The notes beneath the pieces were generated by a model. It did no database searches, had not been told where the DNA came from, and saw nothing but the letters and a program-made list of their open reading frames with translations. Below, in pieces: positions 1-11,375 of a stretch of 64,000 nucleotides of DNA. The translations under genes and the position numbers were made by a program. The stretch covers positions 52,336,836-52,400,835 of the forward strand of contig CM048849.1 in assembly GCA_026545225.1 (NCBI GenBank), written 5' to 3'. Within the stretch, counting starts at the first letter, position 1; each line of letters starts with the position of its first letter. The stretch is from Cornus controversa. Taxonomy: Eukaryota; Streptophyta; Magnoliopsida; Cornales; Cornaceae.

Positions 1-1948
1 TTCTTTAAAATAATAGATATCCAAATTTTTCGGGGTATTACAATTGCCAACCTAGCTATAATAAAGATTAAATAGAGCCATGAAGATGCACACCAGTAAC
101 TTATCAATTTTTGATAAAGCTCTGCATTTTGAATGTTGGCATTGGCTTTTGTACAAACACCTTCTTTTCAACAAAATATGAGAATTTTTTAGGTATTGCA
201 TAGATCATTGATCCTGGGCCAATGGTAAAGTGAGTGGCAAGTAAGTAAACAGAAAACTAAAAAAGCTTACACATTTGCATACGTGTCACTTTGTGATTGG
301 TAGAACTAATGGTCCAGAAAATCTTATCTTGAAAAAATGAAGCAACCCTCATATAATATACATGCATATATATTTTCATTTACAAAATTCATAACTGAGT
401 GCACATTAAATTTAGACTGATGAGATAAACATAAAATTAGCACAAAAAATAACCTAATTGGCAATTGCATAAAGTTCAGCTGGGAAAAAGAAAAACATCA
501 AAACGCAATTGCACGGTGTGGGTGTAGATATATACTACAAACTAGTCTGGAGTGCCAGGATGATAAGAAACTTACCTTACAGTGCGCAACTACAATTTGT
601 TGGGGGCAATCCAAACCGGCTGCTGTACTGCAAATTGCGGTAGTTTACTGCTATTTAAAGTGAGTGGATAATATGGTGTGATGCTCTTATCTTTCATGTG
701 AAAGATACCATTATCGTGACCTATATAGTTGCTAAAGGGGGATTGTTCATAATGGTCTGTGAAGTAGATGGAATTCTCCCTTAGCCCTGGATAGTCACAA
801 GTTGAGATAGAAAATGAATGATTACGAACCACAAACAAAGCCTGATCACCGAGGCATGCCACAGACTCCCACTTATTTTGATCGAAATTTAACTTATAAA
901 CGTCCAATCTCAATGACTGATAAAACGGTTCGATGTCATCTTCACTGTTAACGGAAGATCACACCTTTCGTCCCTTAAAAGGAACATAGTGATCGTCTTC
1001 GTAGGAAGTGGCTTTGCTGGCATTCCCAAAAAACCTGATAACAAACAAAAGCTCCCCTGAGCTGGATTCCACAAGATGAGATAAGTAAGGGGGAAAGTTA
1101 TTAGAACTCAAAAATTCTTTTGTTGTCTCCAGGTCCATAGGAGAAGAAGAAGGATTGATCATTTCACGTTTTGGAGAAGAAGGATCGCTGAGATCCAAAG
1201 CTTCAATGCGTGTTGGGGAAGACATGGCGTAAAAGCGTTGATCCTTGCTGAAATACATGACTTCATTGTAACATGAGTCATCCAACATATGCCACCTCTC
1301 GTCTCCGAGTTTACAGAAATATGTATATTCGCCATCAATAATCACAACGGTGCAGTTGTCGTCGTTGTCGTTGCAGTACTTTTGGGGAGATGAACAAGTA
1401 CGTGGGAGTGATGGGGCTGATGACAGAGCAACTTTCTATATGTGCCGGATAATAAATACTGGGGAAAAGAAACTGCCAGCAGACACCTCTGAGTCCTATC
1501 TCAGTGCTGTCCTGCAAATTCTTGTGAATCCGGAGTATAAATATAACTGCTGCTACCAAAGTGAATCCAAAATTTCTTCGATTCACTTAAGGCTTGTGAA
1601 AGGCCAAAAAAGGGATTCCCAAGATCTCTTTCCTAGTCGACCAGTTCCTACCGGCGGAATGCGCCTGCGAATCCATTATGATGTTCTGAACGAAACATGA
1701 AATCTTGGACAAGGGGAGGAGGAGAGGAGATCTGATTTTTGGGCACGGAGATATAGTACATGAAACAATGTTTCCAAGGGAGGGAGAGGGACATAGGGGA
1801 GATATGAAGACTGTATGAGTGGATTGAAGAGGTAGGGGCAGCAATTACGAGGGTTCACAAAGGCAAGCCAGAAATGAGAGGAGCCAACACAGATGGCATC
1901 ATCCGGCGTAAGAATCTCCTTCCGCCCTGTATATAGACTTTCTTTTTA

Positions 1949-2348
1949 GGAAATGCTAAACGTCATGAAATTTTATCATGAATTGCCTTCATAAATGATG
2001 TGGCAAGTGATAATACCATTGACATTCTGTGTATGGGGGAATTTCACTAGAGCAATGCTACATGTCATGAAATAATTTCATGAATTTGTATCATGAATGA
2101 TGTGGCAGGTAACGTGGAGAGTTAGTATTGGTGGGATTCCCACATACACATAATCCCATGATATTATCACTAAATTCCACCAATACTAACTCTCCACGTT
2201 ACCTGCCACATCATTCATGATACAAATTCATGAAATAATTTCATGACGTTTAGCATTTCTCATCCCACTAATACTAACTCACCATTTAATTGCCACATCA
2301 TTCAAGATAAAAATTCATGAAATATTTTCATGACGTGTAGCATTGCTC
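1949..2348. mobile_element. Nested MULE-type MITE pair (outer element)
   Basis: The outer element begins GGAAATGCTAAACGTCATG and ends with the inverse of GAGCAATGCTACACGTCATG. It is flanked by the 9-bp duplication TTCTTTTTA (1940-1948 and 2349-2357). Nine-bp duplications with long inverted ends point to a Mutator-derived MITE. It sits inside the DUF295 pseudogene and is itself split by a second copy of the family at 2050-2261. Confidence 0.85.
2050..2261. mobile_element. MULE-type MITE, 212 bp, inserted in another MITE
   Basis: Almost the whole element is one inverted repeat, with arms of about 90 bp around a short centre. It is flanked by ATTTCACTA (2041-2049) and ATCCCACTA (2262-2270), a 9-bp duplication with two differences. 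It is very close in sequence to the copy at 16898-17110. Confidence 0.85.
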
Positions 2349-2939
2349 TTCTTTTTAACCCTGATTCTTGTTTGTTCCGCAGGACTGAACAAGTGAAAAT
2401 AATCATTGTGGTCCGCCAAGGACAACTCTGATTCATCAACACCAACCCTAGGACAAGGAGGTACAAGCATCAACGGAGAAGACAGTGGCGGAGGAGGAGG
2501 GAGAGGCAAATTAGAAGTTCCTAAGCCAACTAAATCTGCTTGAGAAGAAGGAGAAGGAGAAGGAGAAGAAAAACAACGAACACCAACACCACAAGAGAAG
2601 TTGTGAAACTTGGTCAGAGTCGAACAATTGAAACATGCCTTCAGCACAGACATAGACGTTCGGTGGCAATACATGTACAACATCATCCTTCCTATTAGCA
2701 AATTAAGGTGAAAAAGTAGCTAGGCATCAACTCTCTTAAAAATACCAACTGTTGTGCCTCTATTCCATATTATATGTATATATGTTTCTTTCATCTTTCA
2801 CACAAATTTTTTGGTGGCTCTTGGAATTAGAGCAGATCACGCTGGGCCATATTGGCCCTAAAATTTGAGGCCCGGGATAAATTACCTAGGCCCCAAGTAA
2901 TGCCTTATTTTGATGACTACAATTCTTTTATCTGATTTT

Positions 2940-3825
2940 AGTAAGATGTTTTCCCGTAAAAGACGTTTCCTTCACGGACAAGTTTCATCCATATTCAATC
3001 AAGTCTTTCGATAAACATTTACTATTTTATATACAAGAATACTTTTGTTATCGTTGCCTTAATTTTAATTTTGAAGGCCATTCGGATTTGATGAAATTTT
3101 AGAAACTTGTAATTAAGTTCACATTTGAAATCTTTGAAAATTTGAGTTTGATAATATTTTTGAAAACATAGGTTGTAGATTGGTAACGTTCTGTCTCTTA
3201 ATCTTAGAGAATTGGTTGAACTAAACCTCGTTGGTGTTTCTATTGGTTATCTATTCTGCTACCTTCCGATTTTTTCTAATTTTCAAAATTTTGTATCAAA
3301 ACTCTGTTCTACCAGATGATTTGATTTTGTAATCCAGTTGGCACGTCTAATATTTCAGTATTTAGTTGATTTTCTAGACTATAATACCTGGATTTGTTCG
3401 GTTGTGAGTGATGTTTTGGCTTAATATTTTTCAGACTGATCTGTTTTTGTGTATCCTAGATTGATTGAAGAGTTTCTCTTCGTTTCATTCAAAGCATTCA
3501 GTGGCAGTATTCACGACTCACACCAAAGCCAGGCAAAGTTCTTTGTGTGTGTGTATATATATATATATACACACAAATGCCTCTGTACTTTAATTTTGAA
3601 GGCCATTTTCATTTTCATTTTCATGAAATATTAGAAAATTTGCAAGTTCACATTTCAAACTTCTGAAAATTTGAGTTTTCTATTCCTCATTTGTTATGCT
3701 TCCTGTTGATTTCATAATTTTCAAAATTTTATATGAAAACTCTGTTCTAAGATTTGCGAGAATTTACTTCCAGTACTCTGAGATATATATATATATATAT
3801 ATGATAATGTTTGTTAATGTATTTA
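2940..3825 (+). pseudogene. Decayed copy of the At4g18490-like gene's 5' leader and intron start
   Basis: 2940-3020 resembles 29280-29360, and 3060-3460 resembles the leader exon and intron start at 35150-35650 (matching stretches around ATCTTAGAGAATTG, CTCGTTGGTGTTTCTATTGG and GATGATTTGATTTTGTAATCC). The leader's splice donor GGTAAGC (35394-35400) reads CTAAACC here, so the splice site is gone. A second, shorter partial copy of the same leader follows at 3590-3760. No coding exon of the gene accompanies it. The stretch ends at the 9-bp target site of the MULE at 3826. Confidence 0.75.
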
Positions 3826-3934
3826 GAGTAAACTTCATTGACACCTTATGAGGTTTGAGATATTGTCATGCGATTACAGTTTTGTGCAATTTTGTCACCA
3901 ACACCCCCTTGAGGTTTGTGTCGTATTTCACATA

Positions 3935-4145
3935 GAGAAATGCTAAACGTCATGAAATTATTTCGTGAATTTTATCATGAATGATGTGGCAGGTAACGTG
4001 CAGAGTTAGTATTGATAAAATTCGGTGATAATATCATGGAATTTTGTGTATGGGGGGATCCCACCAATACTAACTCTTCACGTTACCTGCCACATCATTC
4101 ATGATACAAATTCATGAAATAATTTCATAACGTGTAGCATTGCTC
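3935..4145. mobile_element. MULE-type MITE, 211 bp
   Basis: Same family as 2050-2261. It starts GAGAAATGCTAAACGTCATG and ends GTAGCATTGCTC. A perfect 9-bp duplication TTTCACATA flanks it (3926-3934, 4146-4154). It lies just inside the left inverted end of the 3826-11366 element, so it is the younger of the two. Confidence 0.9.
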
Positions 4146-4365
4146 TTTCACATATACCTTCTCCTGCCAAAGGTAGGTCTTGTCAGACCACTTTTTGATG
4201 GTGAAAAGACTATGCTACCCCTTTACTTTTGACATAACCTTTTTGAATACTAAAATTACCTATTTAACTCTGCTTAATGGACCAAAATGCCCCCACTATG
4301 GATTATTATTACATATCCACCTCACTGTTATTACATTATATATATATATATATATATATGCCTAT

Positions 4366-5290
4366 CAATGGCCACTAACCACAACCACCACCATTACTGC
4401 CACCAACCACCACCATCACAAGTGGCAAAACCACCACCACCATTGTTGAACTCCAATCACAACCTAATCCAAGCCAACTGCCACCAACCACAACCACCAC
4501 AGGTGGCAAAACCACCACCACCATTGTTGAAACAAAAATTGGGAATCGGAGACGAAAAAGAATAACAAAATCAAAATACACAATCAGCTGCAACCGTAAC
4601 CCCCACCCTCACTGCCACCAACCACCACCATCACAGGCAGCAAAACCACCACCACCACCACTGTCAAACAAAAATTAAGGATCGAAGATGAAGAAGAAGA
4701 ACAAAATCAACTACATAACCAACCATAACCACTATCACCAACCACCACTGTAAAACCCCGCTCAAACACATGGTATGATATTGTCCGCTTTGGGCCTGAG
4801 CTTGCACAGTTTTACTCTTGGGTTTTACCCCAAAAGGCCCCCACATCACACCCGCCCACAAGGGCTACTACAATCCACCCCCTACGAGGCTCGATGTTCT
4901 CATCGGTACACTTCCGGCTGGGTTCAGGCTCTGATACCAACTGTAATACCCTGCTCTAACACATGGTATGATATTGTCCGCTTTGGGCCTGAGCCTATAT
5001 GGTTTTGCTCTTGGATTTTACCCCAAAAGGCCTCATACCATTTGAAGAGAACACACTACATATAATCACATTCCCTTCTCCACATCCAGGCGATGTAGGA
5101 TTAAGCACCCTGTACCCTGTTAGTGTGGTAGCTCGCCCAGTTTCTCTTCTTTGCACCCGCCTACATCACACCCGCCCACAAAGGTTACTACAACCACCAC
5201 TACAGGTAACAAAACCACCACCACCACTGTCGAACAAAAATTGGGATCAAAAACGAAGAAGAAGAAAAAGAAAATCAAAATACACAAGCA
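4366..5290. repeat. CCA/CAC-rich tandem-like repeats inside the MULE
   Basis: Units rich in CCACCACCACC alternate with a unit reading roughly GTCGAACAAAAATTGGG then GAAGAAGAAGAA. They are seen near 4390-4570, 4600-4720 and 5200-5290, and again just past the hAT at 10470-10545. Long open frames here (poly-Thr, poly-His or poly-Val in different frames) are products of composition, not genes. The TRIM at 4749-5192 interrupts the array. Confidence 0.7.
4749..5192 (-). mobile_element. TRIM (terminal-repeat retrotransposon in miniature), fossil
   Basis: Two direct repeats, 4749-4872 and 4942-5192, each run TGTAGTA... to ...TTACA on the minus strand. They surround a 69-bp interior. Next to the upstream repeat is TTGGTATCAGAGCC, the usual plant initiator-tRNA-Met primer site, and a purine-rich tract precedes the other repeat. 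The flanking 5-bp duplication is ACCAC (4744-4748, 5193-5197). It has no genes, as is normal for TRIMs. The two repeats differ in length and sequence, so it is not a recent insertion. Confidence 0.85.
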
Positions 5291-6238
5291 ACCACAACCA
5301 GAGGCGGAACTAGAGGTGGGCTAACTTGGGCTATAGCCCAGGTCCAATTTTTTTTTTTTATAGCCCATCCCAGCCCAGCAGGTCTTTTATTTTCTACTAG
5401 GGCTCTCATTTAGGAAGTGTTGAATTGTTGATCACAGTCACACAGTGATTATTGTTTGGGCCTGGTTTCTTTTGTAAAAAGAGAAACAGAGATACACAGA
5501 AGCGCCATATCTTCCCCTGTTTTTGGCGAACAAACAAAAACTCAAAGAGGTAAGTTTTCAAATTTTGTCTAAAAAATTCTAATTTAGTATTACTGTCTTA
5601 GATTTTCAATTAAAGAAATACTACCCATTTAGGGAATGTGTTGAAACTTGAATTGTTGATCACATAAGTATTAAGAGATTTCCAATCCCAAGACATTTGC
5701 TTCGAATGTGCTTGAAAGATTGACTTATGGAGTAAATTAGCATAATCTAATTAAGATGACACCTAAGTTAATTTAGAAGCAACTTTTACATGAATCAGCG
5801 ACACTATTCAAATTTGTCCAATAAAAATGTGGTATGAATGGAGTGTATATATGGATAATTCGCTAATTGGGTGTCCCCTCTCTCTGTATATATATATATA
5901 TATATATATATTGCGCCATTTGTATTAAAGAAAAAGTTTGAGCCGTTCAATCGTTTCCAACCTCAAAGTCTGCTTTATAATGACATATTGTTTGCGCCTA
6001 TTTTCTGTGTAGAGAAAAGAAACAGAGATGCATAAAAGCTACCTAGCTGCCCCTGTTTTTGGCGAAGAAACAAAGACCCAAAGAGGTAAGTTCTCAAATT
6101 TTGTCTAAAAAATTCTAAATTTCTAATTGAGTATTTATGGATTAGATTTTTCATTAAAATTCTAAGAACTTGAACTTTAGTTAGATAATCTTAGACTGCT
6201 TAAAAAAATCATTAAGAGAAAGTATAAAGAAACCATAT

Positions 6239-6620
6239 TTGTATGGCCGTGTGAGACATATCTGTTATTGTTCAAATTTATTTGTTTGCCCGTGTGGGGC
6301 ATATTTATTTGTTTCGCCGTATGAGACTTATTTGTTATTGTACATTTATTTGTTTGACTGTGTGGGACATATCTGTTATTGTTCATATTTATTTGTTTGG
6401 CCGTGTGGGGCCGGCATATTTATTTATTTCGCCGTGTGGGGCTTATTTGTTATTGCATATTTATTTGTTTGGCTATGTGGGACATATCTGTTATTGTTCA
6501 TATTTATTTGTTTGGCCGTGTGAGGAATATTTATTTATTTCGCCGTGTGGGACTTATTTGTTATTGCATATTTATATGTTTGTCTTGTGGGGCATATATA
6601 TTATTGCAAATATTCTTTTA
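6239..6620 (+). repeat. Higher-order minisatellite within the hAT element
   Basis: Three units of about 111-115 bp, each starting near GACATATCTGTTATTGTTCA (6255, 6366, 6481). Each is built from about three subunits of 35-40 bp sharing TATTTGTTTGGCCGTGTGGG. The open frames across it are repeat-driven and I do not call them genes. Confidence 0.85.
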
Positions 6621-6741
6621 TTTATCAATATTCTGGGCCTCTATTGTTTCAGACTATTAAGGCACCTACATTACAAGATGAAAAAATTATTTTCCTTCTA
6701 TAAACTAGAAAATGATAAATAAAAAAGTGGGGTAACTTCTA

Positions 6742-9700
6742 ATGAGCAAATGGAGCAGCCTCCTTAAAAAATTTCAAGAGTTGAACAAATACAGGTTGAT
6801 GATATGTCTTTTATATGAGATTCTGGCTTGCGTATTTAAATATGGCAACAACCCGTTAATGAACGTGATGAGTTTCGACGAAATTATATCAAAAGAGGAC
6901 CTTATCAACCAAATCTCCCAATGTTTCCTTCCACCTAAGATAAAACTCAATCTCATCGATTTCTAAGTAGTTAGTATAAAAATTTACTTGGCTTGAGTAT
7001 TCTCCTGAGAAAGATAAAGAATATTGTTTTCCATGCTTTCTCTCTGAAACTAATCCACCATCCCGTCTTGTTTTTACTGTCGAGGGGTTCAATAGTTGGA
7101 AAAAGGGTTAATGATGGAGCTAGGTGCATTTTTTTGCAACATGTGGGGGATCCTAATTCATCACACTTGTGTGTCGTAACATATTCAGATGCTTTCATGA
7201 ATCTTTTGCAACATATCGACAGAGTGTTGAATGTACAATCAAGAGATGTGGTGGAGAAGAATCGACTGCGCCTCAAGATAACAATTGAGAGTGTTCGGTG
7301 GCTTGCATTCCAAACATGTGCATTTAGAGGTCATGATGAATCTGTTGAATATTTGAATCGTGGCAACTTTATTGAATTCATAAAGCATTCAACAACATTA
7401 AATGACAAGGTTGCTGAAGTTGTCTTAGATAATGCTCCAAAAAAATGCAAAGTACATCTCGCCAATGGTTCAAAAAGAAGTTTTGCACATTTTTGGCAAT
7501 AGGGTGAGTTGTAAGATTTGTGAAGAAGTTGGGGATGGAAAATTTTGTATTTTGATTGATGAAGCACAAGATGTGTCTAATACAGAGCAAATGACTATTG
7601 TCTTGAGATTTGTTGATAAGAATGGTTTGCTTAAAGAATATTTTTTTGGAGTTGTAGGCGTTAAAGACACCACTTCCTTAACTCTAAAAAAAGAAATATC
7701 AGATATCCTTACTCTTTATGATTTCCAAATTGATAACATGTGAGGCCAAGGGTATGATGGAACGAGCAATATGCGTGGGGGCATAGAATGGATTACAAGC
7801 ATTATTTTTTAAAGAATGTTTAAATGCATATTATGTACATTGCTTTGCTCACCAACTACAACTAACATTAGTTGCAGCATCCAAAGATGTGCAAGATAAA
7901 TGGTTATTATTTTCCAAGTTGAATTCCATTGTCAATCTTGTCACTGCTTCTCCTAAGTATCATAGTGAGTTACAATCAGCTTAAGTGATTTTATCTTCTA
8001 ATAAGTTAGCTACTGGTGAACTTGAGAGTGGTAAAGGGGTTAATCAAATTAAAAATTTGCAATGAGCAGGTGCCACTTGATGGAGCTCTCATTATGGTTC
8101 TGTTAGTAGCTTGATAGAGTTATTTGGTCCATCTCGTGTAATTCTTAAAAATCTTTCAAAGAATGGACCAACTAGTTCTATACGTGGGAAGCAAAAAGTG
8201 CTCATCTTGCAATGCTATCATTTGAATTTGTATTTATCTTGCAATTGTTGTGTGATATGATGAAAATTACTGATTTACTTTTGTTTCAAGTGGATGTTTG
8301 TCGTTACTTTTCTACACTTCGTACAAAAATAATAAAACCTGCAAAAACTTTACTAAAAATTGTATAGTAGTAAGTAAGGTCGAACCACTCTCAAGTGAGA
8401 TTCCGAATGAGCTGAAATTCACACACTAATTTATGGAATAAAAATTATTTTTTTAAAAATATTTTTTATTTTGGAATTATAATGAATAAATAAACTATAA
8501 TAATAAAATAAATCTCAAGGGAAGGAAATCCACCACCACGAATCCACATAAATAAAATTTTTACTATTCTTATATGATTTTGCTCCAATAAACAATACAC
8601 TTCACCAATTCAATTACAACTTGAAAAGATGAAGGAAAATATGACATAAAAAGCAAATTTGATTATATATGAGAGAGACATTTCTTTACTTAATCTGATG
8701 CACATTGCTAGGTAAACAGAGGTAGGCATTATTCGAATTATCATTATTTGGCAAATACGAAGAATCCTTCCTCCAATTTTAGAAAATAAAAATCCATAAT
8801 AGAAGAGTAGAAGAATGCTCTTGGGAGAAAAAATTAGACAAGAAAATAAAATAACTTACTTATACTTCAGCTATAGTGGCTTCATCACTCCGTTGAGAAG
8901 GATGCTTACGCTTGCATATTAACAGAAAACAAACAAATAGAAATGAAACTACTATTCTTGATTGAATCAATAAAATAATTACACTATTTTTTTCTATAAT
9001 TTCTCTACAATTTTCTAACTCCCCTCACCATCCCCTAAAATCCCCTATTTATAGAGTTAGAGGGGAATGGTTTAGGTGAAAAAAATTTAAAATACAAAAT
9101 TTAAAATACAAAATTCAAAATACAAAATTTAAAATACAAAATTTTGAATTTAAATATCTAAAATTTGATCTCCATATCTTTAATTTCAATTCTGGACTGC
9201 AGACGTGGCCGTGTAAAAATTATTTTGCAAAGTTTTGAACTTAAGACCTCTTATAGAGCAGATTGCATAGAATACCATCTCCCCTACAATTCTTCTTATG
9301 GTAATCTTTGGCTATATATATCATTTTTAGCCCTCTTTTGCTATTTTTCTTCTTATTTGAAAATCAACCCCTATAAAACATAAAATGCAAAGATAAGAAC
9401 ATTTAAATAAAATAAAAGATGAATTAAAAACTTGTTTTAGGATATAAAATAGCAAATTTTGTACACTTATCAATTACTGATTTACTTTTGTCAAGCATTA
9501 CAACGAAAAACTCAAGACATTTTAAATGTTATGAACCTTGTTTCAAGTATGAATGTACTTCTTTAGGAATTGAGAGAGAATGGGTGGCATACTTTCTTTC
9601 AAAATGTGGAAGCATTTTGTAAAGAACATGAGATTATATTACCTGATATGAGTGCTTCTTATATGGTGGGTACAGGTCGTTCTTGTCAACAAAATGATAA

Positions 9701-10267
9701 TATCACATTTCAACATCACTATCAAGTTGATATGTTCAATGCTATTATAGATTTTTAGTTGATGCGAATCTATGAAAGTACAATGGAACTCCTTATTCTC
9801 GACTCAACTTTGGATCCTAAAGATGCTTATAAATCATTTAAAGTTGATAATATTTGTGATCTCGTAGGAAAATATTATCCTAAAGATTTTCATAATGAGA
9901 TGCATGCTTTGAGAAATCAATTGCAGAATTCCAAGATTGATGTCCTCCATTATCCAAGTTTTTAGAATATGTCCACCATTTATAATTTATGTAAAATGTT
10001 AGTTGAAACAGGAAAGAGAGAAACCTATTATCTGATTGATAAATTAATTCATCTCATATTGACTTTCCCTGTTTCTACGGTAACAATAGAAAGAACTTTT
10101 ACGACAATGACGCGTGTCAAAACTGAACTTCGCAACAAGATGGGTGATGAATTTCTTGCAGATTGCATGATCTCAACATTGAAAGAGAATTTGCTGAAGA
10201 TATTGATATAGATTCGATAGTTAATGAATTTGACTCTCTTAAGGATCGTAGGGCTCATCTTCAATAG
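6742..10267 (+). pseudogene. hAT transposase (TTF-type zinc finger, DUF4371, hAT C-terminal dimerisation), decayed
   Basis: Recognisable parts in order. NERDEFRRNYIKRGPYQP and a worn TTF-like region lie at 6800-7060. A DUF4371 core at 7150-7500 has NRLRLKITIESVRWLAFQ, AFRGHDESV and NRGNFIEF. The catalytic-core region at 7500-7990 has GDGKFCILIDEAQDVS and GQGYDGTSNMRG. FEFVFILQLLCDMMKITDLL is cut at 8284. After the insertion, 9570-9965 gives PDMSASYMVG and LDPKDAYKSFKVDNICDLV, and 10040-10200 gives the hAT dimerisation block FPVSTVTIERTFTTMTRVKTE. It is broken by many in-frame stops and several frame changes (for example in the TTF region and around 7430-7500). No functional enzyme is possible. 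Confidence 0.9.
8285..9471. mobile_element. Insertion of unknown class (about 1.19 kb) with a 20-bp direct repeat
   Basis: The transposase sequence AATTACTGATTTACTTTTGT occurs at both borders (8265-8284 and 9472-9491) and the coding match resumes after the second copy. That marks an insertion with an unusually long target duplication. The inserted DNA is AT-rich, shows no coding region I can identify, and begins TTCAAGTGGATG and ends GTACACTTATC. Its class is not clear. Confidence 0.6.
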
Positions 10268-10623
10268 CTTGCTTAAGAAAATGTTATATATATTTTTATA
10301 TCTATCTATGATGTACTTGATTTATCTATATGAGAACGTTCTCATTTTTTTGTCTATTTTTGAATATTTATAACATATATTTGTTATAAAAATTATTGCG
10401 TTTATTTTTAATTTTTCACACTTTTAGCCTTCCCCACTTTGCAATCCTAACTCCGCCCCTAACCACAACCATAGACAGCAAAACCACCACCACCACCACT
10501 GTCGAACAAAAATTGGGGGTTGGAGACGAAGAAGAAGAACAAAATCCACTACACAGAGGGATTAGGCAATTCAGTCTCAACGAAGATCCAAGCAGTACTC
10601 GTAGCCCCAAAGTGTTTGATTGA

Positions 10624-10821
10624 TTCGACGATTCCTCGTCGGAGGATGAGTTATATTTGGCCAGAAGTTTTGGTTTCAAAAATGGAATTGTTCAGAGCGC
10701 CGGTAAAATGCTCGATTACATGATTCAGTTCCTGGATCGTAAGCTCTCATCGCCCAACAACGATGATCAGAACAGCGCTGATTCCAGTAGTCAGGCTTTG
10801 GCGAAGTTCGTAGCCCAATAA
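10624..10821 (+). pseudogene. Coding-like fragment captured in the MULE (65 codons)
   Basis: One frame reads FDDSSSEDELYLARSFGF, then KNGIVQSAGKMLDYMIQFLD, then a Ser/Asn/Asp-rich tail ending ALAKFVAQ and a stop. Composition and codon use look like a plant exon, unlike the low-complexity DNA around it. A TGA directly precedes it in the same frame. I do not recognise the parent gene. MULEs are known to pick up host exons, so capture is the simplest reading. Confidence 0.45.
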
Positions 10822-10825
10822 GTTC

Positions 10826-11005
10826 ACTGAGATGAGGAGGTGGCACCATTTTACGAGTCGATTTGCACTTCGCCCATGCTTTACCTGATTTTAAGAGTTT
10901 GTAGTACACAAAGACAGTGTTTGGTGATGAGAGAAGAATAGTATCGTCATCTTCGATTGGAGCACCTTCCACAGAGATTTTAGAGTGAGAATATGGAGAG
11001 AGATG
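10826..11005 (-). pseudogene. Second coding-like fragment in the MULE, opposite strand
   Basis: On the minus strand this reads KISVEGAPIEDDDTILLSSP, then NTVFVYYKLLKSGKAW, then AKCKSTRKMVPPPHLSEL. It looks like normal protein sequence rather than repeat translation. It is convergent with the fragment at 10624-10821, as expected if two pieces were acquired independently. Parent gene not recognised. Confidence 0.35.
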
Positions 11006-11085
11006 GTGGTTGTCGTTGGTGGCAATTGTAGTGGCACTGGCGGTGTGGGTTGGGATTATGGTGGTAGTGGTGTTGGTGCTGATTG

Positions 11086-11087
<2 letters not shown>

Positions 11088-11128
<41 letters not shown>
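11088..11128. repeat. (TA)n microsatellite
   Basis: About 20 TA units, followed by a short CA run, within the right part of the MULE. Confidence 0.95.
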
Positions 11129-11138
<10 letters not shown>

Positions 11139-11375
11139 CACAGGTAATGAGTTAAAATGGGTTGGGTAATAATTATAGGCTTTTTGGTCTTTTTGTAATT
11201 CTTATATTTTTATATTAAAAATTAATTCAATAATAATGGGTAATCTAGACATTTCACACTTTTTTTAAATGAAAAAATTGACAGTGGGTATTGGTGACAA
11301 AATTGCACAAAGTTGTAGCCGTGCGACAATACCTCAAACTTCAGAGGGTGTCAATGAAGTTTACCCATGTATTTA

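Larger units (their letters stand above)
590..2686 (-). pseudogene. Broken DUF295 (KIB1-4 beta-propeller type) organellar protein gene
   Basis: This is a decayed duplicate of the intact gene at 24936-26531. Pieces match it in order: the presequence with RCFSS and the SPAEQTRIRVKKK stretch (2358-2686), the CVGSSHFWLA and YLFNPLIQSS stretch (about 1700-1945), and the C-terminal half (590-1440) with YFSKDQRFYAM, LVESSSGELLFVIRF, LDVYKLNFDQNKW and NSIYFTDHY. It is dead for several reasons. The paralog's upstream ATG runs straight into a stop, leaving only an internal Met at 2686. A nested MITE pair (1949-2348) splits the codons after RVKKK. The frame is lost near 1690, with a stretch at 1440-1690 that does not align to the intact gene. 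A TGA at 959-961 sits between two halves that otherwise stay in one frame. Host gene family; identification by motif and paralog comparison. Confidence 0.88.
5299..10461 (+). mobile_element. Decayed hAT transposon, about 5.2 kb
   Basis: The ends are CAGAGGCGGAACTAG and, inverted, TAGGGGCGGAGTTAG. The 8-bp duplication ACCACAAC is perfect (5291-5298, 10462-10469), which is diagnostic for hAT. The interior carries a TTF/DUF4371-type transposase in pieces. The leader region is locally duplicated: 5455-5640 and 5995-6180 share CCCCTGTTTTTGGCGAA and AAAGAGGTAAGT. A 0.4-kb minisatellite (6239-6620) and a 1.2-kb foreign insertion (8285-9471) also lie inside. Confidence 0.92.
3826..11366. mobile_element. 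Mutator-like element with captured gene-like fragments, hosting nested elements
   Basis: Both ends carry a long inverted repeat of roughly 95 bp. The left end starts GAGTAAACTTCATTGACACC and the right end is the inverse of GGGTAAACTTCATTGACACC. The flanking 9-bp duplication ATGTATTTA is perfect (3817-3825, 11367-11375), which fits the Mutator superfamily. Without the MITE (3935-4145), TRIM (4749-5192) and hAT (5299-10461), the element is about 1.7 kb. Its own interior is CCA/CAC-rich, with about four repeats of a unit containing ACAAAAATTGGG, followed by two coding-like stretches that look captured. No MULE transposase is visible. Confidence 0.85.

Noticed and set aside
4749-5192. Cassandra-type TRIM carrying a 5S rRNA sequence
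   Set aside because: The terminal repeats contain no 5S rRNA-like promoter sequence, so this is a different TRIM family.
4180-5313. Poly-Thr, poly-His and poly-Val open frames on both strands
   Set aside because: Driven by CCA/CAC repeats and by the TRIM; not genes.
6239-6722. Long overlapping open frames rich in Tyr, Leu, Phe and Cys
   Set aside because: They are translations of the minisatellite in several frames, with no start context or homology.
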